This document shows positions 55,266 to 62,922 of a DNA stretch of 64,000 nucleotides, piece by piece (position 1 is the stretch's first letter; the number at the start of each line of letters is the position of its first letter). Below the pieces are notes generated by a model. The model was not told where the DNA came from. It ran no database searches and saw only the letters and a program-made list of their open reading frames with translations. Both the position numbers and the translations under genes were made by a program. Source of the stretch: Planctomycetota bacterium (GTDB taxonomy: Bacteria > Planctomycetota > UBA1135 > GCA-002686595); assembly GCA_016709875.1 (NCBI GenBank), contig JADJLZ010000011.1, forward strand, positions 186,001 through 250,000. The letters are read 5' to 3'.

Positions 55266-56216
55266 ATGCAGGACACGGAAGAGCAGACGTACACGGTCGG
55301 ACCCTACACGCTCGTCGCCGAGCTGGAGCCCGAGGGCCGTTGGCGCATCTTCCAGGGCCACGACCCGGCCGCCGACCGCGACGTGACCATCAAGGTCATG
55401 CCCGGCAACCTGTGGCAGAACCCCGAGCGCAAGGCGCGTTTCCTGCGCGAGTTCCGCACCGCGGCGATGCTGCAGCACCCCAACATCGCCGGGATCCACG
55501 AGACCGGCGAGTTCGAGGGCAACGTCTACATCGCCTCGGAGTTCGTCGACGGCGCGACGCTGCCGCAGTTCCTCTCCGAGGGCCCGATGACGATGGCCGA
55601 GATCGCCTACGTCGGCGTCGCGCTCTCCGAGGCGCTCGCCTATGCGCACGAACACGGCGTGTTGCACCGCGACCTCGAGGCCGCGAACGTCCAGCTCACC
55701 TCGGACGGCGAGCCCAAGCTGCTCAATTTCGGTCTGCCCAAGGTGCGCACCGAGACGCTCAGCGCCGACGGCATCGGCGCGCCGATCCTGGGCACGCCCT
55801 CGGCGATGTCGCCCGAGCAGGCGCTCGGCCGGCCGGTGGACGCGCGCAGCGAGGTCTTCTCGCTCGGCAGCTTGCTGTACGAGATGGCCTGCGCGCAGCC
55901 TGCCTTCGCCGGCATGACGCCGCGCGACACGCTCGAAGCCGTGATCGAGGCCACGCCCGAGCCGCTCGAGGCGCTGCGTCCGGATCTGCCCGACGATCTC
56001 GCGATGATCGTCGAGCGCGCGATGAACAAGGACCCGGAGAAGCGCTACGCCAACATGACGCAGCTCGCCGCGGACCTGCGCACGTTCCAGCGCCGCGTCG
56101 ACAGCCTGCTCGGCGAATCAGTGCGCCGCGCCGCGCGCAAACTGCCGCGGCCGCTCTTGTGGGGCGGACTGCTCGCCGCGCTCGCGCTCGCGGCCTGGCT
56201 CGTGCTGGGTCGCTGA
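55266..56216 (+). CDS. Membrane-anchored predicted pseudokinase
   Basis: A 316-residue Hanks-type kinase fold with one C-terminal membrane helix (residues 296-315). The N-lobe lysine is present (K43 in VTIKVM), but the glycine loop is missing: in its place is ELEPEGRWRIF. The catalytic loop reads HRDLEAAN (K of HRDLK is E138), and the magnesium motif is NFG (N154) instead of DFG. APE is retained in MSPEQALG. Loss of two key residues and the loop predicts little or no phosphotransfer, so it may be a binding or scaffold protein for the nearby kinases. Known active kinases nearly always have DFG. Confidence 0.8.
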   Translation: MQDTEEQTYTVGPYTLVAELEPEGRWRIFQGHDPAADRDVTIKVMPGNLWQNPERKARFLREFRTAAMLQHPNIAGIHETGEFEGNVYIASEFVDGATLPQFLSEGPMTMAEIAYVGVALSEALAYAHEHGVLHRDLEAANVQLTSDGEPKLLNFGLPKVRTETLSADGIGAPILGTPSAMSPEQALGRPVDARSEVFSLGSLLYEMACAQPAFAGMTPRDTLEAVIEATPEPLEALRPDLPDDLAMIVERAMNKDPEKRYANMTQLAADLRTFQRRVDSLLGESVRRAARKLPRPLLWGGLLAALALAAWLVLGR

Positions 56217-56260
56217 GTCGAGCTTCAGCGCTGCCTCGGCGCGAAGCGCGCGGCCGCGGC

Positions 56261-57133
56261 TCAGGCCGCCATGCCGGCGCCGGAGATCCAGCCCTGCAGG
56301 AGCTCGACCGCGCCCGTGACCGCCGCTGCGTCCAGACCGAGCAGACGCTGCGTGTCGACGTCGAGCGTGCCCGCCGCCGCGACGAGGTTGCCGGCGTCCA
56401 CGCGGTGCACGACCAGGTTGGCGTTGGCGACCAGCGCCACGGCCGGGTTGCCGGCCACCGCTGCGCGCGGGCCGTGGTGGTACTGGATCACCGCCGCGAC
56501 GGAGCTCGGCAGGCCCCACTGCACCGCGACCAGCGCGCCGACGTCGGTGTGGTCGAAACCGAGCACGCGCTTCTCCGCGACGTGCATCGGCAGGCTCTGC
56601 TTCTGCGCGAGGTCGAGCACGCCGAGGTACTCCTGGCCCAGGCTCTCGAGCAGCACGACCTTGCCGAGGTCGTGCAGCAGTCCGCAGGCCTGGATCTCCT
56701 CGGGCGTGAGGCCCAGCGGCACGCGCGCGACGCGCGCGAGGTGGTGCGAGAGCTGCGCGACGAGCTGGCTGTGGCGCCAGAGCGCGTCGAGGTCGAAGCC
56801 CGTGTCTCCCAGGTGCTCGTAGCGCGTCATCACCGCCGCCTGCGTGATCACGTTGCGCAGCACGCGCAATCCGAGGATCGTGCAGGCCTGCTCGGTCGAG
56901 ACCGTGCGCTGCGGCAGTCCGTAGAACGCGCTGTTGGCGATCTTCAGCACCTTGGCCGCAAGCGGCGGGTCCTGCGCGACGAGCCGGCCGATCTCCGCCG
57001 CGCCCGACTTGGGATCGGCGATCATCGCGCGCATCTTCTGCACCACGACGGGCAGGGTCGGGATGTTGAGGCTCTTCGACGCGAGCTTCTTTGCGCGCGA
57101 CGACTCGGCGTCCGGGTGCTTCTCGACGGGCAT
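56261..57133 (-). CDS. HDOD-domain signalling protein 1
   Basis: A 290-residue HDOD domain protein. Seen: LNIPTLPVVVQKMRAMI, DPPLAAKVLKIANSAFYG, CGLLHDLGKVVLLESLG and VQWGLPSSVAAVIQYHHG. HDOD proteins are HD-related but usually non-catalytic scaffolds in nucleotide-second-messenger and chemotaxis-like signalling; here the HD of LLHDLG remains. The gene is 36 bases from a closely similar HDOD gene on the same strand. Confidence 0.85.
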   Translation of the reverse strand: MPVEKHPDAESSRAKKLASKSLNIPTLPVVVQKMRAMIADPKSGAAEIGRLVAQDPPLAAKVLKIANSAFYGLPQRTVSTEQACTILGLRVLRNVITQAAVMTRYEHLGDTGFDLDALWRHSQLVAQLSHHLARVARVPLGLTPEEIQACGLLHDLGKVVLLESLGQEYLGVLDLAQKQSLPMHVAEKRVLGFDHTDVGALVAVQWGLPSSVAAVIQYHHGPRAAVAGNPAVALVANANLVVHRVDAGNLVAAAGTLDVDTQRLLGLDAAAVTGAVELLQGWISGAGMAA

Positions 57134-57169
57134 GCGTGGATCGGGCCTGGGTACGGTCGGATTCGAGGG

Positions 57170-58009
57170 TCAGAGCACGATCGAGGCCAGCGCCTGCTCG
57201 GCGAAGCTCGCCATCTCCGCGAGGTCGCTCTCCTCGACCCCGAGGAACTGGCGCAGATCGGCGTCGAAGTGGCTGAGCGGGTCGGCCGTGTGCTCGGTCA
57301 CGGCGTGCGCGAAGAGGTTGGTGTGGCGCACGAGCAGCACGATCGGGTCCTCCTCGGATTCGCCGCTGCCCGCGTGGTGGAACTGGATCGCGCGGTGGAT
57401 GCTGTCGGGCAGGCTCCACTGCTGGGCCAGCAGCGCGCCGACGTCGGCGTGCGTGAAGCCCAGGCTCTGCTCCTCGGCGTCGTGCAGCTTGAGCGCACCG
57501 TCGCGCGCGAGCGTGACGACCTTGAGGTACTCGTCGCCGAGCGCATCGAGCAGCACCACCTGGCCGAGGTCGTGCAGCAGGCCGCAGATGTAGAGCTCGT
57601 CCGGTGCGAGCCCGATCGAGTTGTGGCACTTGCGGCCGAGGTACTGGCAGCAGTGCGCGGTCAGGATCGAGTGCCGCCACAGGCCGTCGACGTCGAAGAC
57701 CCCGTTCTTCAGGTGGTCGTACTGCTTCATCACCGCGGCCTGCATGACCACGTTGCGCAGCACTTTCATCCCGAGGATCGAGGCCGCCTGCTGCGGCGCG
57801 AGGCAGCGCTCGCGCAGGCCGTAGTAGGCGCTGTTGGCGATCTTCAGCACCTTGGCGGTCAGCGCCACGTCCTCCGAGACGAGCTGGCCGATGTCGCGCG
57901 CGCCGGCGTCGGGGTCCTCGAGCAGCGCCGAGAGCTTCTGCATCACCGAGGGCAGCGTCGGCAGGTTGATGTGTCGGTCGAGCAGACGGCGTGCTTGAAG
58001 GGTGCTCAT
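57170..58009 (-). CDS. HDOD-domain signalling protein 2
   Basis: A 279-residue paralogue of the previous HDOD protein, sharing NLPTLPSVMQKLSALL, VLKIANSAYYG, CGLLHDLGQVVLLDALGDEY, QQWSLPDSIHRAIQFHH. The pair is a tandem duplication with 36 bases between. It starts from ATG at 58009; longer frames upstream have no similarity. Signalling role is inferred from family. Confidence 0.85.
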   Translation of the reverse strand: MSTLQARRLLDRHINLPTLPSVMQKLSALLEDPDAGARDIGQLVSEDVALTAKVLKIANSAYYGLRERCLAPQQAASILGMKVLRNVVMQAAVMKQYDHLKNGVFDVDGLWRHSILTAHCCQYLGRKCHNSIGLAPDELYICGLLHDLGQVVLLDALGDEYLKVVTLARDGALKLHDAEEQSLGFTHADVGALLAQQWSLPDSIHRAIQFHHAGSGESEEDPIVLLVRHTNLFAHAVTEHTADPLSHFDADLRQFLGVEESDLAEMASFAEQALASIVL

Positions 58010-58161
58010 GAGGGCGGAGCCGGGGGGGCGCGGGGCGCGGACGGCTGACTGCTTATCGGGCACCGGGGGGGCGCGGGCTTGAGCTTGTCCTGCGGAGTCC
58101 TTCCTGCGCTGCGTGCGCGCGAAGCGGGAAGCTTCCTCAAGAACTCGGATTTCGATTCCCG

Positions 58162-58791
58162 ATGGACATGCCGATCGTTCCCCCGATGCGACTCCCCGCC
58201 GCACTTGTGCTGATCTCGTTCCTCGTCTGCGCCACCGCGCTGCGCCTCGCGCACGCGCGGGAAGCGCACGCGGGCACGGTGCAGCGCATGGAGCTCGAGG
58301 ACCTGCTCGGTTCGTGCGAGCTCGCGCTCGAGGGGCGCGTGCAGAACATCCGCGTGGTCGAGGCAGCACCCAAGCGCATCGAGACCGAGATCACCCTCTC
58401 GGTCTCGAAGCGATTCTGGGGTGATTGCCCCAAGGTGCTGGTCGTACGCGTGCCCGGCGGCGTGCTGCCGGACGGCCGCGGACTGCTCCTCCCGGGCATG
58501 CCGAGCTTCGCGCAGGGCGAGGAGCTGCTGCTGTTCCTCTCCGAGGCGAGTCCGAACGGCACGCGCATGCCCGTGGGGCTCGCGCAGGGCCGCTTGCGGG
58601 TCGAGCGACGCACCGACGGCAGCAAGACGCTCGTGCGCGAACAGCGCGATCTCGAGTTCGTCGATCCGCGCACGCGCCGCGCGAGCAAGGCCGAGCCGCG
58701 CGCGCTCTTCGACTACGCCGCGGTGCTCGCGCGTCTGGAGGCCGCCGCGCAGGCGCGCAAGGCGCGCGAAGCGCGGGGAGAGAAGCGTTGA
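58162..58791 (+). CDS. Exported protein of unknown function
   Basis: A 209-residue protein with N-terminal hydrophobic signal (LPAALVLISFLVCATAL) and no recognised motif in the rest (ITLSVSKRFWGDCPKVLV, LLLPGMPSFAQGEELLLFL). The C-terminus is basic and alanine/glutamate-rich. Several in-frame ATG starts are possible (58162, 58168, 58186). Its stop overlaps the TTG start of the protease gene (TTGA), so the two are translationally coupled and may act together; it could be an inhibitor or chaperone, but that is guesswork. Confidence 0.65.
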   Translation: MDMPIVPPMRLPAALVLISFLVCATALRLAHAREAHAGTVQRMELEDLLGSCELALEGRVQNIRVVEAAPKRIETEITLSVSKRFWGDCPKVLVVRVPGGVLPDGRGLLLPGMPSFAQGEELLLFLSEASPNGTRMPVGLAQGRLRVERRTDGSKTLVREQRDLEFVDPRTRRASKAEPRALFDYAAVLARLEAAAQARKAREARGEKR

Positions 58792-61019
58792 GTCGCGCGC
58801 GCGGCCTCGCGCTCGCCGCGCTGGTCGCGCTGGCGACGCTGCTCCCGGCGCACGTGCGCCTGCTCAACCCCGCGAACGGCTCCGCGCTCTACTGGACCAA
58901 TCCGGCCTCGATTTCGGTCGTGGTCCAGTCGGACGGCTCGGACGACATCCACGACGGCAGCCACACGACCGCGATGCGCAACGCGATCGCCGCCTGGAAT
59001 GGGGTCTCCGGCTCGGTCGCGCACCTGGCGGAGAACACCAGTCCCACGCAGCAGGCGCGCACGGACTGGCAGAGCGACTCGATCCACCTGCTGATGTTCG
59101 ACGAGGCGAACAACTCGGGCTATTTCCCGAACGGCTGCGGCATCGTCGCCCTCACGCCGGTCTGGTTCAGCGGCAGCGGCTCGATCACCGACGCCGACGT
59201 GCTCTTCAACGGGCGCGGCTTCCAGTTCACCACCTCGGGCGCCTACAACCGCTTCGACGTGCAGGACGTCGCGACGCACGAGCTCGGACACCTGCTCGGG
59301 CTCGACCACTCCACCTGGGCCGGCGGGACGATGTATCCCTACGTCGATCCGAGTGTGCTGCTGCACCGCAGCCTTTCACAGGACGAGGTGCACGGGCTGC
59401 GCGAGTGCTATCCCGACGCCGCGAGCGCGCGCATCCACGGCTCGCTCTACCACCCCAACGCGCGTCCGGTGAAGGGCGCGCAGGTGGTCGCGCTCGATTC
59501 CGACGGCCGCCCATGCGCGGCGGCGATGAGCGCGAACAACGGCTCCTGGCGCATCTACGGGCTCGCGCCGGGCACCTACACGCTCTACGCCTCGCCTGTG
59601 GACCAGCCGGTGGACGCGGGCAATTTCGGCGGCGGCCACACGATCCAGATCGATTTCGGCCTGACCGACCTCGGCAGCGCGAGCGTCACCGACGAGCAGG
59701 ATTTCAACCTCGGATCGACCACCGTCGCGGACGAGAACTCGCTCTCCTTCGGCAGTCTGGCCGACGACTTTCCGCTGCGCGCCGTGCGCGGAACGGTCAC
59801 GACGCTCACGATCCACGGCTGGGGCCTGGTCACGGGCAGCACGCTCGCGTGCGCCGATCCCAACGTGGTCGTGACGCCGACGACCTGGTTCGGCTCGCGC
59901 GTGCTGTTCACGATCAACGTGCCGATCGACCAGCCCGACGGGAACCTCGATCTCACGCTCACCGACCCGCAAGGCGTGCGGCGCGTGCTCAGCGCTGGCA
60001 TCGAGGTCACGCCTCCGAGCCCCGCCGTGAGCTCGCTCACGCCCGCGCAAGGAACCGACGCAGGCGGGACGCTCGTCACGCTGCACGGCTCGAACTTCCG
60101 CGCTGGCCAGGAGGTCGTGCTCGGCGGCTCGATCTACCTCGACGGCGTCGACGGCGGCTGCGAGGTGCTCGACTCGAACACGATCCAGCTCACGACCGTC
60201 GCGAGCCCCGCGGGCAGCTGCGACGCGGTCGTGATCGACCCCAGCGGCGTCGAAGGCCGGCGCCCGGATGGCTACGTCTTCGCGCACGTGCCCGAGATCC
60301 AGAGTACCTTCCCCGAGGGCGGCTACGCCGGCGGCGGCACCGTCGTCGTCCTGCTCGGCCAGAACTTCGAGGCCGGCGCGGTCGTGCGCATCGACGGCGT
60401 GCAGCAGACGCAGGTCGAGCTCGCGGGCACGACCCAGATCCATCTCACGACCAACGCGGGCGTGCCCGGCGGGCCCTACCAGATCGAGGTCGAGAACCCC
60501 GGCGGCGCGATCGCGACGAGCCTCTTCAGCTACGCGGCGATCCCCGACCCCGAGGTCGTGCACGTCGATCCGCCGGCCGGACCGCCGAATGGCGGCAACA
60601 CGATCCGCATCGAGGGCCAGAACCTCGGCGCCGCGACCGCGGTGCTCTTCGGCGCCGACGCGGCGACCGGCGAGGGCGGCACGCCGGCCGCTTCGTTGCT
60701 CGTGATCGATTCGAACACGCTCGAGGTCGTCGCGCCCAAGCACGCGTCCGGCCCGCAGAACCTGCTCGTGCGCAACGACGCGACGGGGCAGGCCGTGCTG
60801 CTCACCAATGCCTACCGCTTCCAGGACGCTTCGGGCGGCGGGGGAGGCGGTTGCTACGTGCAACCCTACTCGCCGCCCGCGGGACCGCGCGAGATGCTCG
60901 CCGGCGCCTGGTGGCTGTGCGCGCTGCTCGTCTTCGCGCTGCGCGCGCAAATCCGGCGGCCGGCCGCGCTACACTTGCGCGCATGCCGTCCAACGTCATC
61001 GCCTTCGACATCGAGGTAG
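58788..61019 (+). CDS. Exported matrixin-type metalloprotease with IPT/TIG domains and C-terminal anchor
   Basis: A 743-residue protein. After the signal peptide a matrixin-like domain follows, with zinc motif HELGHLLGLDH near residue 164 and a methionine-turn MYPY. A carboxypeptidase-regulatory-like segment (RPVKGAQVVALDSDG) follows near residue 230, then three IPT/TIG-like beta-sandwiches (LTPAQGTDAGGTLVTLHGSN, PEGGYAGGGTVVVLLGQNF, PPAGPPNGGNTIRIEGQNL). The tail GGGGGGCYV, hydrophobic LAGAWWLCALLVFAL, then RR resembles a sorting signal. TTG start with GGGGAG seven bases before it. The 3' end overlaps the exonuclease gene by 37 bases in another frame. Confidence 0.8.
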   Translation: MSRARGLALAALVALATLLPAHVRLLNPANGSALYWTNPASISVVVQSDGSDDIHDGSHTTAMRNAIAAWNGVSGSVAHLAENTSPTQQARTDWQSDSIHLLMFDEANNSGYFPNGCGIVALTPVWFSGSGSITDADVLFNGRGFQFTTSGAYNRFDVQDVATHELGHLLGLDHSTWAGGTMYPYVDPSVLLHRSLSQDEVHGLRECYPDAASARIHGSLYHPNARPVKGAQVVALDSDGRPCAAAMSANNGSWRIYGLAPGTYTLYASPVDQPVDAGNFGGGHTIQIDFGLTDLGSASVTDEQDFNLGSTTVADENSLSFGSLADDFPLRAVRGTVTTLTIHGWGLVTGSTLACADPNVVVTPTTWFGSRVLFTINVPIDQPDGNLDLTLTDPQGVRRVLSAGIEVTPPSPAVSSLTPAQGTDAGGTLVTLHGSNFRAGQEVVLGGSIYLDGVDGGCEVLDSNTIQLTTVASPAGSCDAVVIDPSGVEGRRPDGYVFAHVPEIQSTFPEGGYAGGGTVVVLLGQNFEAGAVVRIDGVQQTQVELAGTTQIHLTTNAGVPGGPYQIEVENPGGAIATSLFSYAAIPDPEVVHVDPPAGPPNGGNTIRIEGQNLGAATAVLFGADAATGEGGTPAASLLVIDSNTLEVVAPKHASGPQNLLVRNDATGQAVLLTNAYRFQDASGGGGGGCYVQPYSPPAGPREMLAGAWWLCALLVFALRAQIRRPAALHLRACRPTSSPSTSR

Positions 61020-61693
61020 CCGGCTTCGCCTGGGAGGAAGTCGACGAGATCACGCGCGGGTACCTCGTCAACCGCGAACGCGACGAGGAGAAGCGCGCCG
61101 CCGTGCCCGAGCGCACCGCGCTCTATCCCGGCCTGGGCAAGGTGATCGCGATCGGCATGTGGCTCGTCGGCGACGAGCTCGACCGCGGCATGATCCTGCT
61201 CGAGGGTGCGCACCACGAGGAGAAGGTCTGGGAGAAGGTGCCCTCCTCGAAGATCTTCCGCGGCAGCGAGGAACAGCTGCTCGCGCGCTTCTGGGAGCTC
61301 GTCGGACCTTCGAAACGCGGCCTTCCGCGCCTGGTGACCTTCAACGGCCGCGGCTACGACGGCCCGATGCTGACGATTCGCTCCGCGCAACTGGGCCTCA
61401 AGCCCTCGCGCTCGCTGATGGGCAACCGCTACAGCATCGCGGAGCACTGCGATCTCTCCGACATCTTCAGTTTCCAGGGCGCGACGCGCGAGCGCTACAG
61501 CCTCGACTACTGGTGCCGGCGCTTCGACGTCGAGAGCCCCAAGGGTTCGATCGACGGCTCGCAGGTCGGCCGGGCCTACCGCGAGGGGCGGATCGAGGAC
61601 ATCGGCGAGTACTGCCTGCGCGACGTGCGCGCCACCGCCCAGCTCTACCAGAAGCTCGAGAACACGATGATCCCGCTCTTCCAGCGCTCCTGA
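60983..61693 (+). CDS. PolB-type 3'-5' exonuclease domain protein
   Basis: A 236-residue DnaQ-fold exonuclease of the predicted PolB-like (PF10108) group. Catalytic acids fit: D9 and E11 in FDIE, the NGRGYDGPML motif II aspartate and YCLRD motif III. Cytosolic, single-strand DNA or RNA proofreading-like activity inferred. The ATG follows a TACACT box by seven bases, so the transcript may be leaderless. Overlaps the protease gene's 3' end by 37 bases. Confidence 0.83.
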   Translation: MPSNVIAFDIEVAGFAWEEVDEITRGYLVNRERDEEKRAAVPERTALYPGLGKVIAIGMWLVGDELDRGMILLEGAHHEEKVWEKVPSSKIFRGSEEQLLARFWELVGPSKRGLPRLVTFNGRGYDGPMLTIRSAQLGLKPSRSLMGNRYSIAEHCDLSDIFSFQGATRERYSLDYWCRRFDVESPKGSIDGSQVGRAYREGRIEDIGEYCLRDVRATAQLYQKLENTMIPLFQRS

Positions 61694-61699
61694 CGCCCC

Positions 61700-61730
61700 G
61701 TCAAAAAACCAGCCCGCCTGGTTTTTTGAC
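61700..61730. terminator. Rho-independent bidirectional terminator
   Basis: GTCAAAAAACCAG pairs perfectly with CTGGTTTTTTGAC around a CCCGC loop (13-base stem) 7 bases after the exonuclease stop. Both arms contain A6/T6 runs. It can act on both strands between convergent genes. Confidence 0.85.
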
Positions 61731-61751
61731 GCTACTGCCGTCCGTTGTCCA

Positions 61752-61797
61752 CGCCCGTCCTCGCCCGTCCTCGCCCGCCGTCCTCGCCCGCCGTCCT
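61752..61797. repeat. Short GC-rich tandem repeats
   Basis: Two copies of CGCCCGTCCT (61752-61771) are followed by two copies of CGCCCGCCGTCCT (61772-61797). The repeats lie in the gap between the terminator and the SanA-like gene. No function seen; a replication-slippage product is likely. Confidence 0.75.
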
Positions 61798-61810
61798 CGC
61801 CAGCGCCCGC

Positions 61811-62491
61811 CTAGCGCACGTCCCAGGTCGCCCGCCCGTCGCCCTCGATCGAGATCGGCTCGCCGCCCACGCTCGGCGCGCAGTGCAGGACCCCCGACTG
61901 CACGAAGGCCTTCACGCGCGAACCCGTCTCGCGCAGCGCGAACCAGGCGCTCGCACGGTAGCTGCGCCGGTCACAGGCCACCCCGTGCGCCTCGATGCCC
62001 ATCGCCGCCGCCGTGTAGAGCGCGCGCGGCAGGTGAAAAGCCTGCGTCACCACGATCGCACGTTCGACGCCGAAGATCTGCCGCGCGCGCGCCAGCGAAT
62101 CGTGCGTCGAGAAGCCCGCGTGGTCGCAGAAGACGTCCTCTTCCGCCACGCCGTGCTCGAGCGCCCAGCGCCGCATGCAGTTGGTTTCGTCGTAGTCGCG
62201 TGTGCGGTGGTCGCCGGTGAGCAGCAGCTTCTTCACCTTGCCCGCGTGGTAGAGCTCGACGGCCTGCTCGAGCCTGTCGGCGAGCGCATCCGAAGGTGTG
62301 CCGTCGCGGTGCACGCCCGCACCGAGCACGATCGCGACCGGCGCGGGGGCGAGCTCGGCGACGCTCTCGAACTCCAGCGCACTCCCGCGCGCCCAGACCC
62401 AGGTGCTCGCGCCGAGCACGGCGACACACAGGCCCGCGAGCGCGAACACCGGCACGCGCAGCCTGCGCGGGAGCTTCGCGCGGGGCTTCAT
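61811..62491 (-). CDS. SanA/YdcF-like DUF218 membrane protein
   Basis: A 226-residue protein with one N-terminal membrane helix (VPVFALAGLCVAVLG) and a DUF218 domain: VAIVLGAGVHRDGTPSDALA, KKLLLTGDHRTRDYDETNCM, VTQAFHLPRALYTAAAMGIE. E. coli SanA is linked to envelope barrier function and vancomycin tolerance, and YdcF binds SAM; neither role can be assigned here. The start lies in an ATGA overlap (62488-62491) with the preceding gene. Start ATG fits the membrane helix. Confidence 0.85.
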   Translation of the reverse strand: MKPRAKLPRRLRVPVFALAGLCVAVLGASTWVWARGSALEFESVAELAPAPVAIVLGAGVHRDGTPSDALADRLEQAVELYHAGKVKKLLLTGDHRTRDYDETNCMRRWALEHGVAEEDVFCDHAGFSTHDSLARARQIFGVERAIVVTQAFHLPRALYTAAAMGIEAHGVACDRRSYRASAWFALRETGSRVKAFVQSGVLHCAPSVGGEPISIEGDGRATWDVR

Positions 62492-62922
62492 CGCGCGTCC
62501 GGCTGGCGAAAGAGCACTTCGCGTTCCTCGCCGGGAGCGAGATCGAGTTCGAGCTCCGCGGGCGCCTCGACGCCGGGGAAATGGAACGCGAGCTTCAGCT
62601 TGCCGGGCGGGACGTCCTGCGTCGCCGCCGTCCCGCCGAAGACCTCGCTCTCGGCGAGCACGGCGCCCTGGCGCTCGACGTCGAACATGCCCCTGCCGCG
62701 GCCTTCGTAGCGCACGTGCACGCGCGCGGGGTTCACGGCCAGCGCGCGCGTCTCCTCGCGCGGCCAGATGCACCATGTCCCGAGCAGCACGAGGACGATC
62801 AGCGCGAGGGGCAGGAGCGTGCGGAACATGATTCGGCGGGGAACGGTGTCCGGAAGGCGATGGGACGACTCGTACCGCGGCCTGTCGACTTGATTCCTGC
62901 GGTTCCACACCGGGCGTTTCAC
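62488..62922 (-). CDS. Small membrane-anchored protein, unknown function
   Basis: A 144-residue protein: a basic N-terminal region, one membrane helix (MFRTLLPLALIVLVLLGTW, residues 32-52) and a beta-rich extracytoplasmic part (VHVRYEGRGRGMFDVE, PPGKLKLAFHFPG). Its GTG start overlaps the upstream gene's stop and has a GGGAG ribosome site; an ATG at 62829 directly before the helix is the alternative. Co-transcribed with the SanA-like gene. The PGKLKLAF and EEREVLF segments recall the repeat domains of the upstream gene. Confidence 0.65.
   Translation of the reverse strand: MKRPVWNRRNQVDRPRYESSHRLPDTVPRRIMFRTLLPLALIVLVLLGTWCIWPREETRALAVNPARVHVRYEGRGRGMFDVERQGAVLAESEVFGGTAATQDVPPGKLKLAFHFPGVEAPAELELDLAPGEEREVLFRQPDAR

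Noticed and set aside
61752..61797. A CRISPR array
   Set aside because: Units are only 10 and 13 bases, adjoin without spacers, and no cas gene is present.
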